DNA from: Lachnospiraceae bacterium
GTDB taxonomy: Bacteria; Bacillota; Clostridia; Lachnospirales; Lachnospiraceae
NCBI GenBank assembly: GCA_017431515.1
Contig: JAFRKV010000038.1
Coordinates: forward strand, 124,001-188,000
Length of the DNA: 64,000 nt
Direction: 5' to 3'
The notes below the pieces were generated by a model. The model was not told the DNA's origin and did not search any database. It saw only the letters and a program-made list of their open reading frames with translations. The first letter of the stretch is position 1. Each line of letters opens with the position of its first letter. This document shows positions 49,614 to 58,843 of this stretch, one piece after another. The position numbers and the translations under genes were made by a program.

Positions 49614-50603
49614 ATGGAGGAGAAAACATTGAAGAAACCGGAGGAGATTACGACAGAATCACTCTACCGCATCACGGGGAAAAGCTTTGCGGATTATCTT
49701 GGGTATCCGTCTTTTCCGGAGTACCAGCGCAGAGTGAGTTATTTTATCGCGAATCTGACCAACGGAAAAGTGGGACATTCCCATCTGGGGGAGCGGCTTC
49801 GCACCGCAGCCCGTGAGACCGAATATGATGCGTTTGCCGAAAAACTGCTGGAACTGATGGCGCCGAAGGAGAAAACCGGTGAATTATGCGGGATTTTCCG
49901 ACGCGCGGATCTTTTGGAAAGTTATCGCAACGGCGAGACATTTCTTTGCGCGGACGGAGACTGCGGTGAGGAAGGGAATACCAAACGGATGCTGGTATCC
50001 TGTGAATTGTCGGAGGAAGAGGAAGTTGTCAGCGCCCTGTTTCTCATGAACGATATCTCAGAGCTCTATGATCCCCATTCCCTGGCCAGACGTTATGCGG
50101 AGTATGATCCGCTGACAAAGCTTTTCAGCCGTCATGCGGGGGATGCTTATGCGAAGGACTATTTCAACCACCATTCGGATGAGCCGGCAGCGCTGGCTCT
50201 GATCGAAGTGGACCGGTTTAAGGATTTTAACGAGCGTTACGGACATCATACAGGAGATATGGTGCTGAAGACGATTGCGGAGGAGCTGCGCTCCTATTTC
50301 GGCATGGATTCCGTGATCAGCAGGAACGCGGGACAGGAGTTCCTGGTGCTCATCAAGAACCGGAAGCCGGAGGAGGTGCGGGAGCTGGTCAGCAAATACT
50401 CCGATGCGACGCATGAGATGGAGTACGACGGCGCGAAATACAATTACACCCTTTCCATCGGTTACAGCATTTATCCGGAGCAGGGGATTCTGTACTTTGA
50501 TCTGGCGCGGAAAGCGGATAAGGCGAAGTACAATGTACGCCTGGGTGGCGGCAATGGTTTCTGCCGGTTTGAGTCGGAAATGATCGAATTGAATAATTAT
50601 TAA
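49614..50603 (+). CDS. GGDEF domain protein with degenerate motif
   Basis: A 329-residue protein. The N-terminal 150 residues are an unassigned sensor-like region (IANLTNGKVGHSHLGERL). The C-terminal diguanylate-cyclase fold starts at YDPLTKLFSRHAGDAY, with the metal-site Asp in LIEVDRFKDFNERYGHHTGD. The signature that should read GGDEF reads AGQEF (RNAGQEFLVLI), so catalysis is doubtful; GTP- or c-di-GMP-binding without turnover is possible. No RxxD inhibitory site is evident. It begins behind AGGGGG and is followed by the EAL protein, which could bind the same ligand. Confidence 0.85.
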   Translation: MEEKTLKKPEEITTESLYRITGKSFADYLGYPSFPEYQRRVSYFIANLTNGKVGHSHLGERLRTAARETEYDAFAEKLLELMAPKEKTGELCGIFRRADLLESYRNGETFLCADGDCGEEGNTKRMLVSCELSEEEEVVSALFLMNDISELYDPHSLARRYAEYDPLTKLFSRHAGDAYAKDYFNHHSDEPAALALIEVDRFKDFNERYGHHTGDMVLKTIAEELRSYFGMDSVISRNAGQEFLVLIKNRKPEEVRELVSKYSDATHEMEYDGAKYNYTLSIGYSIYPEQGILYFDLARKADKAKYNVRLGGGNGFCRFESEMIELNNY

Positions 50604-50650
50604 ACGTCGTTTTAATAATTGCATCTGTGTCTTGCGAAGAGGGAATCACA

Positions 50651-52369
50651 ATGGAAGAAATGCAGATACCAAAAGGTCTGCCGGGCGGCTTTTTTATCTA
50701 TAACGCAAAAGAGGACGAAGAACTCCTGTATGCGGATGAGAATGTGATCCGTCTTTTCGGCTGCCGGTCGATGGAAGAGTTTCGGGACTATGTCGGCAAC
50801 AGCTTCAAGGGGATGGTTTACGAAGAGGATCTGCAGAAGATTGAGGACGATATTGCCAAGCAGACGATGTTTGGCGAGAAACGGCACGATTACGTCCGTT
50901 ACCGGATCCGCTCGAAAACCGGTGAGATCCGTTATATAGAAGATTTCGGCCATCTTCTCCACGGAGAGGGCGGCACGAGCTTTTTTTATGTATTCATCAT
51001 CGATGTGGACAGGGACGAGTACCTAAACCACAGCCGCAACAGCCTTGCGGAGGCGCAGATTCTGTCCATGAACCATGAGACGGACATGCTGACCGGATTG
51101 TGGAATATGGCACATTTTTACCAGATCATACAGGAAAAGATCATGGATCCTGCGGTATCGGCAAAACGAGTCTCGTTCCTGTACTTTGACATCCGCAATT
51201 TCAAGCTGTTTAATGAACGCTATGGCTTCCAGCGCGGCGATGAGCTTTTGTACAGGATCGCGCGCCTTCTGTGGGAAAAGTTTCCGGAGCATATGGTGGC
51301 GCGGTTTTCCGATGACCATTTTGCAGTCTGCACCTATCAGGAAAATGTGGGGGCGATCTTAGAGGATCTCCATGAGACTGTGCGGAATCTGGAGGACGGT
51401 GTCCGCGTGGAACTGAAGGCCGGTGTCTATGAGCTGGAGGAAGGATGCCATGATGTGGGGCTTGCCTGTGACCATGCCAGACTCACCTGCACCAGCATCA
51501 AAAACCGTTATGATGTCAGTTACGGGACGTACAGCGAGGGCCTGCGCGCCAAACTGAAAAAGCAGCAGTATGTGATCGACCATCTGGACGAAGCCATCGA
51601 GGAGGATTATATCAAGGTGTTTTACCAGCCTGTTATCCGGGTGGCGACAGGCGAGATTTGCGGATACGAGGCCTTGGCGCGTTGGGAGGATCCGGAGCAC
51701 GGGATGTTTTCGCCTGCGGATTTTATCGGCACGCTGGAGGAGTACCACCTGATCCACAAGCTGGACGGGTACATCGTGCGGCAGGTATGCCGTGATCTCA
51801 GGGAAAGCCTGGATGACGGGAAACCGGTGGTGCCGGTGTCATTAAACCTTTCCCGCCTTGATTTTGAACTTAGTGATGTCTTTTCGAAGGTGGAGGCGTA
51901 TCGCGAGGACCAGCGTCTTCCGAGACGTCTTTTGGATATCGAGATCACGGAGAGCGCATTGAATGAAAATGATGAGCATATCCGGGATGAGGCGCTTCGT
52001 TTTCATGACGCGGGCTATCAGATCTGGATCGATGACTTCGGCAGCGGCTACTCCTCTCTGAATACATTGGTGGAGTACACGTTTGATGTATTGAAGATGG
52101 ATATGCAGTTTATGCGCAGCTTCGATAAAAATCCGAAAACAAAGCTTCTGTTGCATTACATTGTGGATTCCGCGAACCGCATGGGCTTTCAGACATTGCA
52201 GGAGGGCGTGGAGACCGAGGAACACTATCAGTTTTTGAAAGCAGTGGACTGCGTGAAAGCGCAGGGCTATTATTTCGGGAAGCCGCAGCCTCTGGCCGAG
52301 ACCAGGGCATTCACAGAGGGGAAAGGCATGAAATGGGAGAAAATGGAGGAAACGGATGGGATACTCTAA
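50651..52369 (+). CDS. PAS-GGDEF-EAL cyclic-di-GMP phosphodiesterase
   Basis: A 572-residue three-domain protein. A PAS-like sensor (residues 10-125) comes first, then a degenerate GGDEF (ARFSDDHFAV, no GGDEF), then an EAL domain with the full catalytic set: YEALARW, NLSRLDF, DIEITES, IDDFGSGYSSL, LKMD and EGVETEE. It is therefore expected to hydrolyse c-di-GMP to pGpG. ATG 50651 starts well after a GAAGAGGG site. Its 3' end overlaps the start of hisS by 14 bases, a curious coupling of a signalling gene to a housekeeping one. Confidence 0.9.
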   Translation: MEEMQIPKGLPGGFFIYNAKEDEELLYADENVIRLFGCRSMEEFRDYVGNSFKGMVYEEDLQKIEDDIAKQTMFGEKRHDYVRYRIRSKTGEIRYIEDFGHLLHGEGGTSFFYVFIIDVDRDEYLNHSRNSLAEAQILSMNHETDMLTGLWNMAHFYQIIQEKIMDPAVSAKRVSFLYFDIRNFKLFNERYGFQRGDELLYRIARLLWEKFPEHMVARFSDDHFAVCTYQENVGAILEDLHETVRNLEDGVRVELKAGVYELEEGCHDVGLACDHARLTCTSIKNRYDVSYGTYSEGLRAKLKKQQYVIDHLDEAIEEDYIKVFYQPVIRVATGEICGYEALARWEDPEHGMFSPADFIGTLEEYHLIHKLDGYIVRQVCRDLRESLDDGKPVVPVSLNLSRLDFELSDVFSKVEAYREDQRLPRRLLDIEITESALNENDEHIRDEALRFHDAGYQIWIDDFGSGYSSLNTLVEYTFDVLKMDMQFMRSFDKNPKTKLLLHYIVDSANRMGFQTLQEGVETEEHYQFLKAVDCVKAQGYYFGKPQPLAETRAFTEGKGMKWEKMEETDGIL

Positions 52370-53615
52370 GAAACCCGTAAACGGCATGAAGGACATTCTG
52401 CCGCAGGAAATGGAAATCCGGGACTATGTCACCGGCGTGATCAAGGATACTTATCGGCAGTTCGGCTTTACGCCGATCGAGACCCCCTGCATGGAAAATA
52501 TTGAAAATCTGTCCAACCGGCAGGGCGGTGAGAATGAAAAACTGATCTTTCAGGTGCTGAAGCGCGGAGAAAAGCTGAATCTGGCGGAGGCAAAAGAGGA
52601 GCGGGATGTGGTGGATTATGGCATGCGCTACGATCTGACGGTGCCGCTGTCCCGGTTTTACGCCAACCACGCCAACGAGTTGCCGAATCCTTTCAAGGCG
52701 CTGCAGATCGGCAATGTCTGGCGCGCGGATCGGCCCCAGCGCGGGCGCTACCGCCAGTTTACCCAGTGCGATATCGATATTCTCGGAGAAAGCGGGAATC
52801 TCGCGGAGATCGAGCTGATCCTTGCGACGACCACGACTCTGGGCAGACTTGGGTTCAAAGGATTTGAGATCCGGATCAACGAACGCCGGATCCTAAAAGC
52901 GATGGCAGGTTACAGCGGCTTTCCGGAGGAAGCATACGACAGTATTTTTATCGTTCTGGATAAGCTGGACAAGATCGGGCTTTCCGGGGTATCGGAGGAA
53001 CTGATCGGGGCAGGATACGAAAAAGAAGCCGTGGAGACCTACACAGGGCTTTTTCAGGCCCTTGCCGATAAAAAAGAGGTTGCGTCGGGAGTGGACTTTT
53101 TGCTGACGGAGTTGGGAGAGCGTCTGGATCCTGCGATCGCCTCCAATCTGAAGGAGATTGCCGCTGCCGTGGAAAGCGCGAAAGAAGCGGACTTTGCGCT
53201 GGTGTTCGACCCAACCTTGGTACGCGGCATGAGTTATTACACCGGCACGATCTTTGAGATCGCAATCCCGGAGTTTGGCGGGAGCTGTGGCGGCGGAGGC
53301 CGGTATGATGAAATGATCGGAAAATTTACCGGGACGAATGTACCGGCCTGCGGCTTTTCCATCGGATTTGAGCGGATCATTCTGTTGCTTCTGGAAAGCG
53401 GATTCACGGTGCCGACAAGAGGGAAAAAGACGGCATATCTCGTGGAAAAAGGTTATCCGGCGGAGAAACTGCCGGCTGTATTTGCCGAGGCGAAGGCGGC
53501 CAGGGCGAATGGAGACCAGGTGCTGATCGTGCGGATGAATAAGAACAAAAAGTTCCAGAAGGAACAACTGACAGCACAGGGATATGAAGAGATCAAGGAA
53601 ATATTCAATAATTAA
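52356..53615 (+). CDS. hisS: Histidyl-tRNA synthetase
   Basis: A 419-residue class II synthetase. Motif 1 lies around GMKDILPQEM, motif 2 in FKALQIGNVWRADRPQRGRYRQFTQ-type sequence, and motif 3 near ACGFSIGFERI. His-binding loop residues in GMSYYTGTIFEI are present. It charges tRNA-His in the cytoplasm. The start overlaps the 3' end of the EAL gene; aspS follows, the usual hisS-aspS pair of Firmicutes. In related genomes this pair normally follows hemZ, which here is 31 kb upstream. Confidence 0.96.
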   Translation: MGYSKKPVNGMKDILPQEMEIRDYVTGVIKDTYRQFGFTPIETPCMENIENLSNRQGGENEKLIFQVLKRGEKLNLAEAKEERDVVDYGMRYDLTVPLSRFYANHANELPNPFKALQIGNVWRADRPQRGRYRQFTQCDIDILGESGNLAEIELILATTTTLGRLGFKGFEIRINERRILKAMAGYSGFPEEAYDSIFIVLDKLDKIGLSGVSEELIGAGYEKEAVETYTGLFQALADKKEVASGVDFLLTELGERLDPAIASNLKEIAAAVESAKEADFALVFDPTLVRGMSYYTGTIFEIAIPEFGGSCGGGGRYDEMIGKFTGTNVPACGFSIGFERIILLLLESGFTVPTRGKKTAYLVEKGYPAEKLPAVFAEAKAARANGDQVLIVRMNKNKKFQKEQLTAQGYEEIKEIFNN

Positions 53616-53656
53616 GTAGTGATTTAACAAAATGGAACAGAGGAGAGTAAGAAAAG

Positions 53657-55444
53657 ATGACACAGTCAAGGACGCATACCTGTAACGACCTGCGGCTTTC
53701 GGACGTGGGGGCGCAGGTGAAGCTTTCGGGATGGATGGAAAATTTCCGGGAGGTGGGAGCATCTCTCGGATTTGTTGTGCTGAGAGATTTTTACGGCACC
53801 ACCCAGATCGTGGCGGAGACCGAGGATATGGTGAAGCTCTTTCGGGAGATTACGAAAGAGTCCACGATTTCCGTGGAAGGAACGGTCAGGGAGCGCAGTG
53901 CGAAAAATAAGAATCTTCCCACAGGAGAGATCGAGATCGTGCCGGAAAAGGTGGAAGTCCTCGGCAGATGCCGCTTCAGGGAGCTTCCTTTTGAGATTAA
54001 CCACAGCCGGGAAGCGGATGAGACCGCAAGGCTCCGTTACCGGTATCTGGACCTTCGCAACCCCGCGGTCAAGGCGAATATGGTGCTCCGCTCCAAGGTG
54101 ATCGCGGCGCTGAGGCACTCTATGACAGAACACGGGTTTCTGGAAATTACGACCCCGATCCTGACTGCTTCCTCTCCGGAAGGCGCCAGGGACTATCTGG
54201 TGCCGAGCCGCAAACATCCGGGAAAGTTTTATGCGCTGCCCCAGGCGCCGCAGCAGTTCAAGCAGCTGCTGATGACGGCAGGGTTTGACCGGTATTTCCA
54301 GATCGCGCCCTGCTTCCGTGATGAGGATGCCAGAGGCGACCGGAGCCCGGGGGAATTTTATCAGCTGGATATGGAGATGGCCTTTGCGACACAGGAAGAC
54401 GTGTTTGCGGTTTGCGAGGATGTGCTTCCGCCCATTTTTGCGGAGTATGGGCTTTATGACAGGGCGAGTGCTTCGCCTTTCCTGCGGATTCCGTATCTGG
54501 AGGCGATGGAACGCTATGGCACCGACAAACCGGATCTGCGGATCGATCTCACGGTGACGGACGCGACTGAGGTTCTTTCCGGCTGCGGATTTGAGCCTTT
54601 TTCCGGGAACACGGTGAAAGCCGTGGTGATCTCTGATTTTAAGGAGAGCCGCAAAGTGATTGAAAAGACACTGGCGGAGGTGGAGGTCGTCGCCGGGAAC
54701 AAGGCCTATTGGTTCCGCGTGGATGAGAACCAGGAGATTGTCGGCGGGATTGCGAAGTTTGTGACGCCGACAAAGGAAAAAGTGATCGAAGCGTTGTCTC
54801 TGAAGAGCGGGGATCTGGTGGTATTGTCAGCAGGCACCCTTTCGGCAGCGCAGAAGACAGCAGGCGTCGCGATCAAGACCTTCGGGCCTGTGGTACCCGG
54901 ACATATGGAGAAAGAACAGTATACCTTCTGCTGGATCGTGGATTTCCCCATGTACGAGATCGGGGAAGAGTCCGGCGAGCTGGAGTTTTGTCACAACCCG
55001 TTTTCCATGCCGTCCGGCGGGATGGACACCTTACTGAAAGCCGAGCGCGGGGAGATCGACCCCTTGGAGATCAAGGCGGATCAGTATGATCTCGTCTGCA
55101 ACGGCATCGAACTGTCCTCCGGGGCGGTACGGAACCATGATCCCGAGATCATGGTGAAAGCCTTTGAAATGGTGCGGCTCGGTGAGGAAGACGTGAAGGC
55201 GAAATTCCCGGCCATGTATCATGCATTCTGCTATGGAGCGCCGCCGCATGCGGGGATCGCTCCCGGCGTTGACCGGATGGTGATGCTGCTGGCGGGAGAA
55301 GAGTCCATTCGCGAGATCATTCCGTTCCCCATGAACAAGAATGCCCAGGATGTGATGATGGGCGCGCCCGGTCCTGTGGAGGACAGGCAGCTGAAAGAAC
55401 TGAATATCGCAGTGACGAAGACGGAGGAGGAAGCCTCCGAGTAA
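53657..55444 (+). CDS. aspS: Aspartyl-tRNA synthetase
   Basis: A 595-residue class IIb synthetase: an N-terminal OB-fold anticodon-binding domain (VGAQVKLSGWMENFREVG), the catalytic core with motif 2 (IAPCFRDEDARGDRSPGEF) and motif 3 (GIAPGVDRMVMLLAG), and the bacterial GAD insertion between them (about 280-420). Length matches bacterial AspRS. It charges tRNA-Asp, possibly also tRNA-Asn in organisms with the amidotransferase route. ATG 53657 follows GGAGAG. It is convergent with metH, whose stop is nine bases away. Confidence 0.96.
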   Translation: MTQSRTHTCNDLRLSDVGAQVKLSGWMENFREVGASLGFVVLRDFYGTTQIVAETEDMVKLFREITKESTISVEGTVRERSAKNKNLPTGEIEIVPEKVEVLGRCRFRELPFEINHSREADETARLRYRYLDLRNPAVKANMVLRSKVIAALRHSMTEHGFLEITTPILTASSPEGARDYLVPSRKHPGKFYALPQAPQQFKQLLMTAGFDRYFQIAPCFRDEDARGDRSPGEFYQLDMEMAFATQEDVFAVCEDVLPPIFAEYGLYDRASASPFLRIPYLEAMERYGTDKPDLRIDLTVTDATEVLSGCGFEPFSGNTVKAVVISDFKESRKVIEKTLAEVEVVAGNKAYWFRVDENQEIVGGIAKFVTPTKEKVIEALSLKSGDLVVLSAGTLSAAQKTAGVAIKTFGPVVPGHMEKEQYTFCWIVDFPMYEIGEESGELEFCHNPFSMPSGGMDTLLKAERGEIDPLEIKADQYDLVCNGIELSSGAVRNHDPEIMVKAFEMVRLGEEDVKAKFPAMYHAFCYGAPPHAGIAPGVDRMVMLLAGEESIREIIPFPMNKNAQDVMMGAPGPVEDRQLKELNIAVTKTEEEASE

Positions 55445-55453
55445 AAGGGATGG

Positions 55454-57883
55454 TTATCCCAGCAATCGTTGCACCACTTTGACACAATCAGCGGCGTCGG
55501 CGGCATATCCGTCGGCGCCGATTTCGTCTGCGAAGCTTTCCGTGATGCAGGCGCCGCCGATGATGATCTTGCCGGGATAATGCCGCTCCTTTGCAAGGGT
55601 CACCACATCCTTCATCCGCATCATCGTCGTGGTCATCAGAGCAGAAAGGCCGATGAACTCGGCATTTTCCGCAAGGGCGCGGTCCACGATCTCTTCCGCG
55701 GCAATATCCTTTCCGAGATCAATGACCCGGTAGCCGTAGTTTTTCAGCATCAGTACCACGAGGTTCTTGCCGATATCGTGAATGTCGCCCTCCACGGTGG
55801 CGATCACAATGGTGGCAGGTGCTTCCGCCGCGCTGTCTCCGCCAAGGAAGGGCTCCAAATGATCCATGGCTGCTTTCATGGCATTTGCACTGGAAATCAA
55901 CTGGGGCAAAAAATAAATTTGCTTTTCATATCTGTCCCCAACCTCGTTAATTCCAGGGATCAGAAACTCATTAATGATTTCTCCGGCGGCTTTCCCTTCG
56001 GAAAGCAACACCTTCACATCTTCCACGATTTCCTGCTTTTCCCCGTTTAACACATCCTGATACACCTTCTCACCGGGAGTGAGGCTTTTCGTCTCCGACG
56101 ATGCCGGCGCCTTCGCGCCGGATTGCTCTGTGGGCGGATAGAGCGCATTCATCCGGTTGATATAGGCGAGACTGCTGTCCTCTTTATTCAGCAGCAGGTC
56201 TGTGGCATAGGCGACATTGAGCAGAAGCTCCTGGGAGGGATTTGCGATGGCAAGGGTGAGCCCTTTGCTGATGGCCATGGAAAGGAAGGCCGTATTGACA
56301 TACAGCCGCTGCGGCAGCCCGAAGCTGATATTGGAAAGCCCGCAGATCGTCGCAAGACGCAGTTCTTCTTTGCAGTAGCGGATCGTCTCCAGGCATTCCA
56401 GCGCGGCGGTCGGTTCCGCGCCGACCGTGGCGACGAGGCCGTCCACGACAATATCCGTTTCCGCCATGCCGAGCGCTTTCGCTTTTTCCATGACAGCATG
56501 AATAATGCCGCGCTTTGTTTCCTGATCCTTCGGGAGTCCTTCATCCGAAACAGGCAGGAGAATGAACATGGCGCCGTATTTTTTTGCCAGCGGGAGGATC
56601 TTTGTGATCTTTTCCGATTCCAGGGAGACAGAGTTCAACAGTGCGCGACCCGGATAGAGGCGCAGCGCGCTTTCGATCACTTCCGGCGAACTGGAGTCGA
56701 TACAAAGCGGCGTGTCGACGGTATAAGCGACCTCATCAATCGCGTCGAGCATCATCTGCCGTTCATCAATGCCGTTGACCCCCATGTTGACATCGAGGAT
56801 CGCGGCGCCAAGGGCATCCTGTTCCTTTGCCATCTGTTTGACCATGGAAAGGGATCCCGCCCGCAGCTGCTCCTGCAGTTTTTTCTTGCCGGTGGGGTTG
56901 ATCCGTTCTCCGACGACTCCGAAAGTCCCGTCAAGGGTGATCTCGTAAAAACGACGTTCGGAGGTGACGACCCGTCTCCTGATTTGACGGGGGGAGGGCG
57001 TCGGGAGATCTTTCACGGCATCTGCGAGGGCCTTGATATGGGAAGGCTCCGTGCCGCAGCAGCCGCCGAGAATGGAAGCGCCGGCATCGATGAGCTTTGA
57101 CCCGTAGGAAGCAAAGGTTTCCGGTGTCATGCGGTAGATCGTGTTTCCGTTGTCGTCCAGCTCCGGCAGCCCGGCATTCGGCTTCGCGAGAAGCGGGACG
57201 GTGGCGTATTCCTTCATTCGGCCGATCAGGGGCAGCATGTCCTCCGGACCGGTGGAGCAGTTCATGCCGACGGCATCCGCGCCGAGGGACTGCAATACCA
57301 CAACAGATGTCACGGGATCGGATCCGAACAGGGTTTTGCCGTTTTCGTCGAAGGTCAGGCTGGTCATGATCGGGATTTCTTCGGAGAGTTCCCGGATTGC
57401 GATGACGGCGGCTCTTGTCTCCTGCAGGCTCATCATGGTCTCCACCACAAAGAGATCGCAGCCGGCGGCGAGCAGCGCTTCTGCCTGCTCCCGGTAAACC
57501 TCCATCAGCTCTTCAAACGGCAGATCGCCGAGGGGAAAAAGCTGCCGTCCGGTCATGGTCATGTCTCCGGCCACATAGGCAGTGTCGCCGGCGGCCTGCC
57601 GGCAGAGCCTGATCAACTCCGTGTTGATCTCTTTTAATCGGTCCGCAAGGCCGTACTCTGCAAGTTTGATCCGGTTTCCGGTAAAGGTCGGCGCATAAAG
57701 GATCTTTGTTCCCGCTGCGACAAAGGATTTTTGCAGATCCAGAGCCTTTTCCGGGTGGTCTAGGATCCATTGCTCCGGGCAGACGCCCACAGGCATGCCA
57801 GCCTTTTGCAGATTTGTCCCGGTGGCACCGTCCAGCAGCAGGGGGTGTGATTTCGTCAGGGATTGAAAGAAATCTCTTGTCAT
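55454..57883 (-). CDS. metH: Cobalamin-dependent methionine synthase MetH (no activation domain)
   Basis: An 809-residue enzyme that methylates homocysteine to methionine using a corrinoid. Residues 1-300 form the homocysteine/zinc domain (Cys in GMNCSTGPEDM, CysCys in GGCCGTEPSHI), 310-600 the pterin-binding domain, and 600-809 the cobalamin-binding domain with EGDIHDIGKNLV, whose His is the lower corrinoid ligand. The usual C-terminal SAM-dependent reactivation domain of about 330 residues is missing, as in other anaerobe MetH enzymes. Start 57883 is the ORF start. The 93-bp gap upstream contains no recognisable B12 or SAM riboswitch. Confidence 0.95.
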   Translation of the reverse strand: MTRDFFQSLTKSHPLLLDGATGTNLQKAGMPVGVCPEQWILDHPEKALDLQKSFVAAGTKILYAPTFTGNRIKLAEYGLADRLKEINTELIRLCRQAAGDTAYVAGDMTMTGRQLFPLGDLPFEELMEVYREQAEALLAAGCDLFVVETMMSLQETRAAVIAIRELSEEIPIMTSLTFDENGKTLFGSDPVTSVVVLQSLGADAVGMNCSTGPEDMLPLIGRMKEYATVPLLAKPNAGLPELDDNGNTIYRMTPETFASYGSKLIDAGASILGGCCGTEPSHIKALADAVKDLPTPSPRQIRRRVVTSERRFYEITLDGTFGVVGERINPTGKKKLQEQLRAGSLSMVKQMAKEQDALGAAILDVNMGVNGIDERQMMLDAIDEVAYTVDTPLCIDSSSPEVIESALRLYPGRALLNSVSLESEKITKILPLAKKYGAMFILLPVSDEGLPKDQETKRGIIHAVMEKAKALGMAETDIVVDGLVATVGAEPTAALECLETIRYCKEELRLATICGLSNISFGLPQRLYVNTAFLSMAISKGLTLAIANPSQELLLNVAYATDLLLNKEDSSLAYINRMNALYPPTEQSGAKAPASSETKSLTPGEKVYQDVLNGEKQEIVEDVKVLLSEGKAAGEIINEFLIPGINEVGDRYEKQIYFLPQLISSANAMKAAMDHLEPFLGGDSAAEAPATIVIATVEGDIHDIGKNLVVLMLKNYGYRVIDLGKDIAAEEIVDRALAENAEFIGLSALMTTTMMRMKDVVTLAKERHYPGKIIIGGACITESFADEIGADGYAADAADCVKVVQRLLG

Positions 57884-57976
57884 GATGGTTGCGCGCTCCT
57901 AAGTGTTCGTGATATAAATGAAAAAGTGCGACAAGCACAGAACTATCATATCATAAAAAGGCGTGAGGATACCAGA

Positions 57977-58822
57977 GTGAAAAAACCGAAATTGCTTGCC
58001 ATGGATCTGGACGGTACGCTCTTTAACGAGGCCAGTACCGTTTCCGAAAAAAACAGGGAGGCGATCAGCGCGGCCCAGGAGGCAGGCGTGGAGATCGCGA
58101 TCTCCACGGGACGTCCCTTTATCGGCCTGCCGCTCTCTTACATGGAAGAGGCGCAGATCCGTTATGCCATCACAACGAACGGCGCGGGAGTATACAAGTA
58201 CGACGGAGAGGGCAGACGCGCCTGCCTTTTTTCTCAATGCATGGAACGGGAAAAGATTGCGGAGATTCTGCCATTCCTTTTGGAAAGAAGAGTGCATTTT
58301 GATGTGTTTATCGACGGGGACGGGTTTTCCGACCGGAGGTGCCGCGCATATATCGATGAGCTTCCGATGCCGCTTTCCCTGCGCAACTATATCAGAAACA
58401 GCCGCAATGTGGTGGAGGATATCAGTAAGTGCGTGGAGGAATCAAGTCATCCGGTTCAGAAGATTACGATGAATTTCCCGAAGGATGAGCAGCAGGGGGC
58501 GCGGCGCGAAGTCTGGGAACGTTTCTCCGCCGACCCGTATTTTCGGATTGTGTCCGGGGGCTTTTCCAATCTGGAACTGACCAGACATGATGTGAGCAAG
58601 GCGGCGGCCCTGGAAAAACTGGCAGAGCATCTCGGCTTCACCCTTGTCGATACCATGGCCATCGGAGACAGCGGGAATGATCTGGATATGATCCGCGCCG
58701 CCGGAACCGGTGTCGCCATGGGCAACAGTGAGGAAGCAACAAAAGCCGCCGCGGACTTCGTCACCCTTTCCAATACGGAAGACGGAGTCGCGGCGGTGAT
58801 ATGGGGGTTTCTGACCTCTTGA
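57977..58822 (+). CDS. Cof-type HAD phosphatase
   Basis: A 281-residue HAD hydrolase with C2-type cap. Motif I is AMDLDGTLFNE, motif II STGRPFIG, motif III includes Lys in VSKAAALEKL, and motif IV is MAIGDSGNDLDMIRAAG. Cof-type enzymes dephosphorylate sugar phosphates or nucleotide cofactors; the substrate is not evident. GTG 57977 is chosen because GTGAGG lies ten bases upstream and the sequence MKKPKLLAMDL matches family N-termini; the frame is open from 57863. Divergent from metH, convergent with htrA. Confidence 0.9.
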   Translation: MKKPKLLAMDLDGTLFNEASTVSEKNREAISAAQEAGVEIAISTGRPFIGLPLSYMEEAQIRYAITTNGAGVYKYDGEGRRACLFSQCMEREKIAEILPFLLERRVHFDVFIDGDGFSDRRCRAYIDELPMPLSLRNYIRNSRNVVEDISKCVEESSHPVQKITMNFPKDEQQGARREVWERFSADPYFRIVSGGFSNLELTRHDVSKAAALEKLAEHLGFTLVDTMAIGDSGNDLDMIRAAGTGVAMGNSEEATKAAADFVTLSNTEDGVAAVIWGFLTS

Positions 58823-58843
58823 CACTTGTTAAATCATAATTTA

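Noticed and set aside
56123-57100. A 325-residue forward gene inside metH
   Set aside because: Antisense shadow of a well-conserved enzyme.
57884-57976. A B12 or SAM riboswitch controlling metH
   Set aside because: Only 93 bases separate the divergent starts, and no B12-box or SAM-riboswitch helices are visible.
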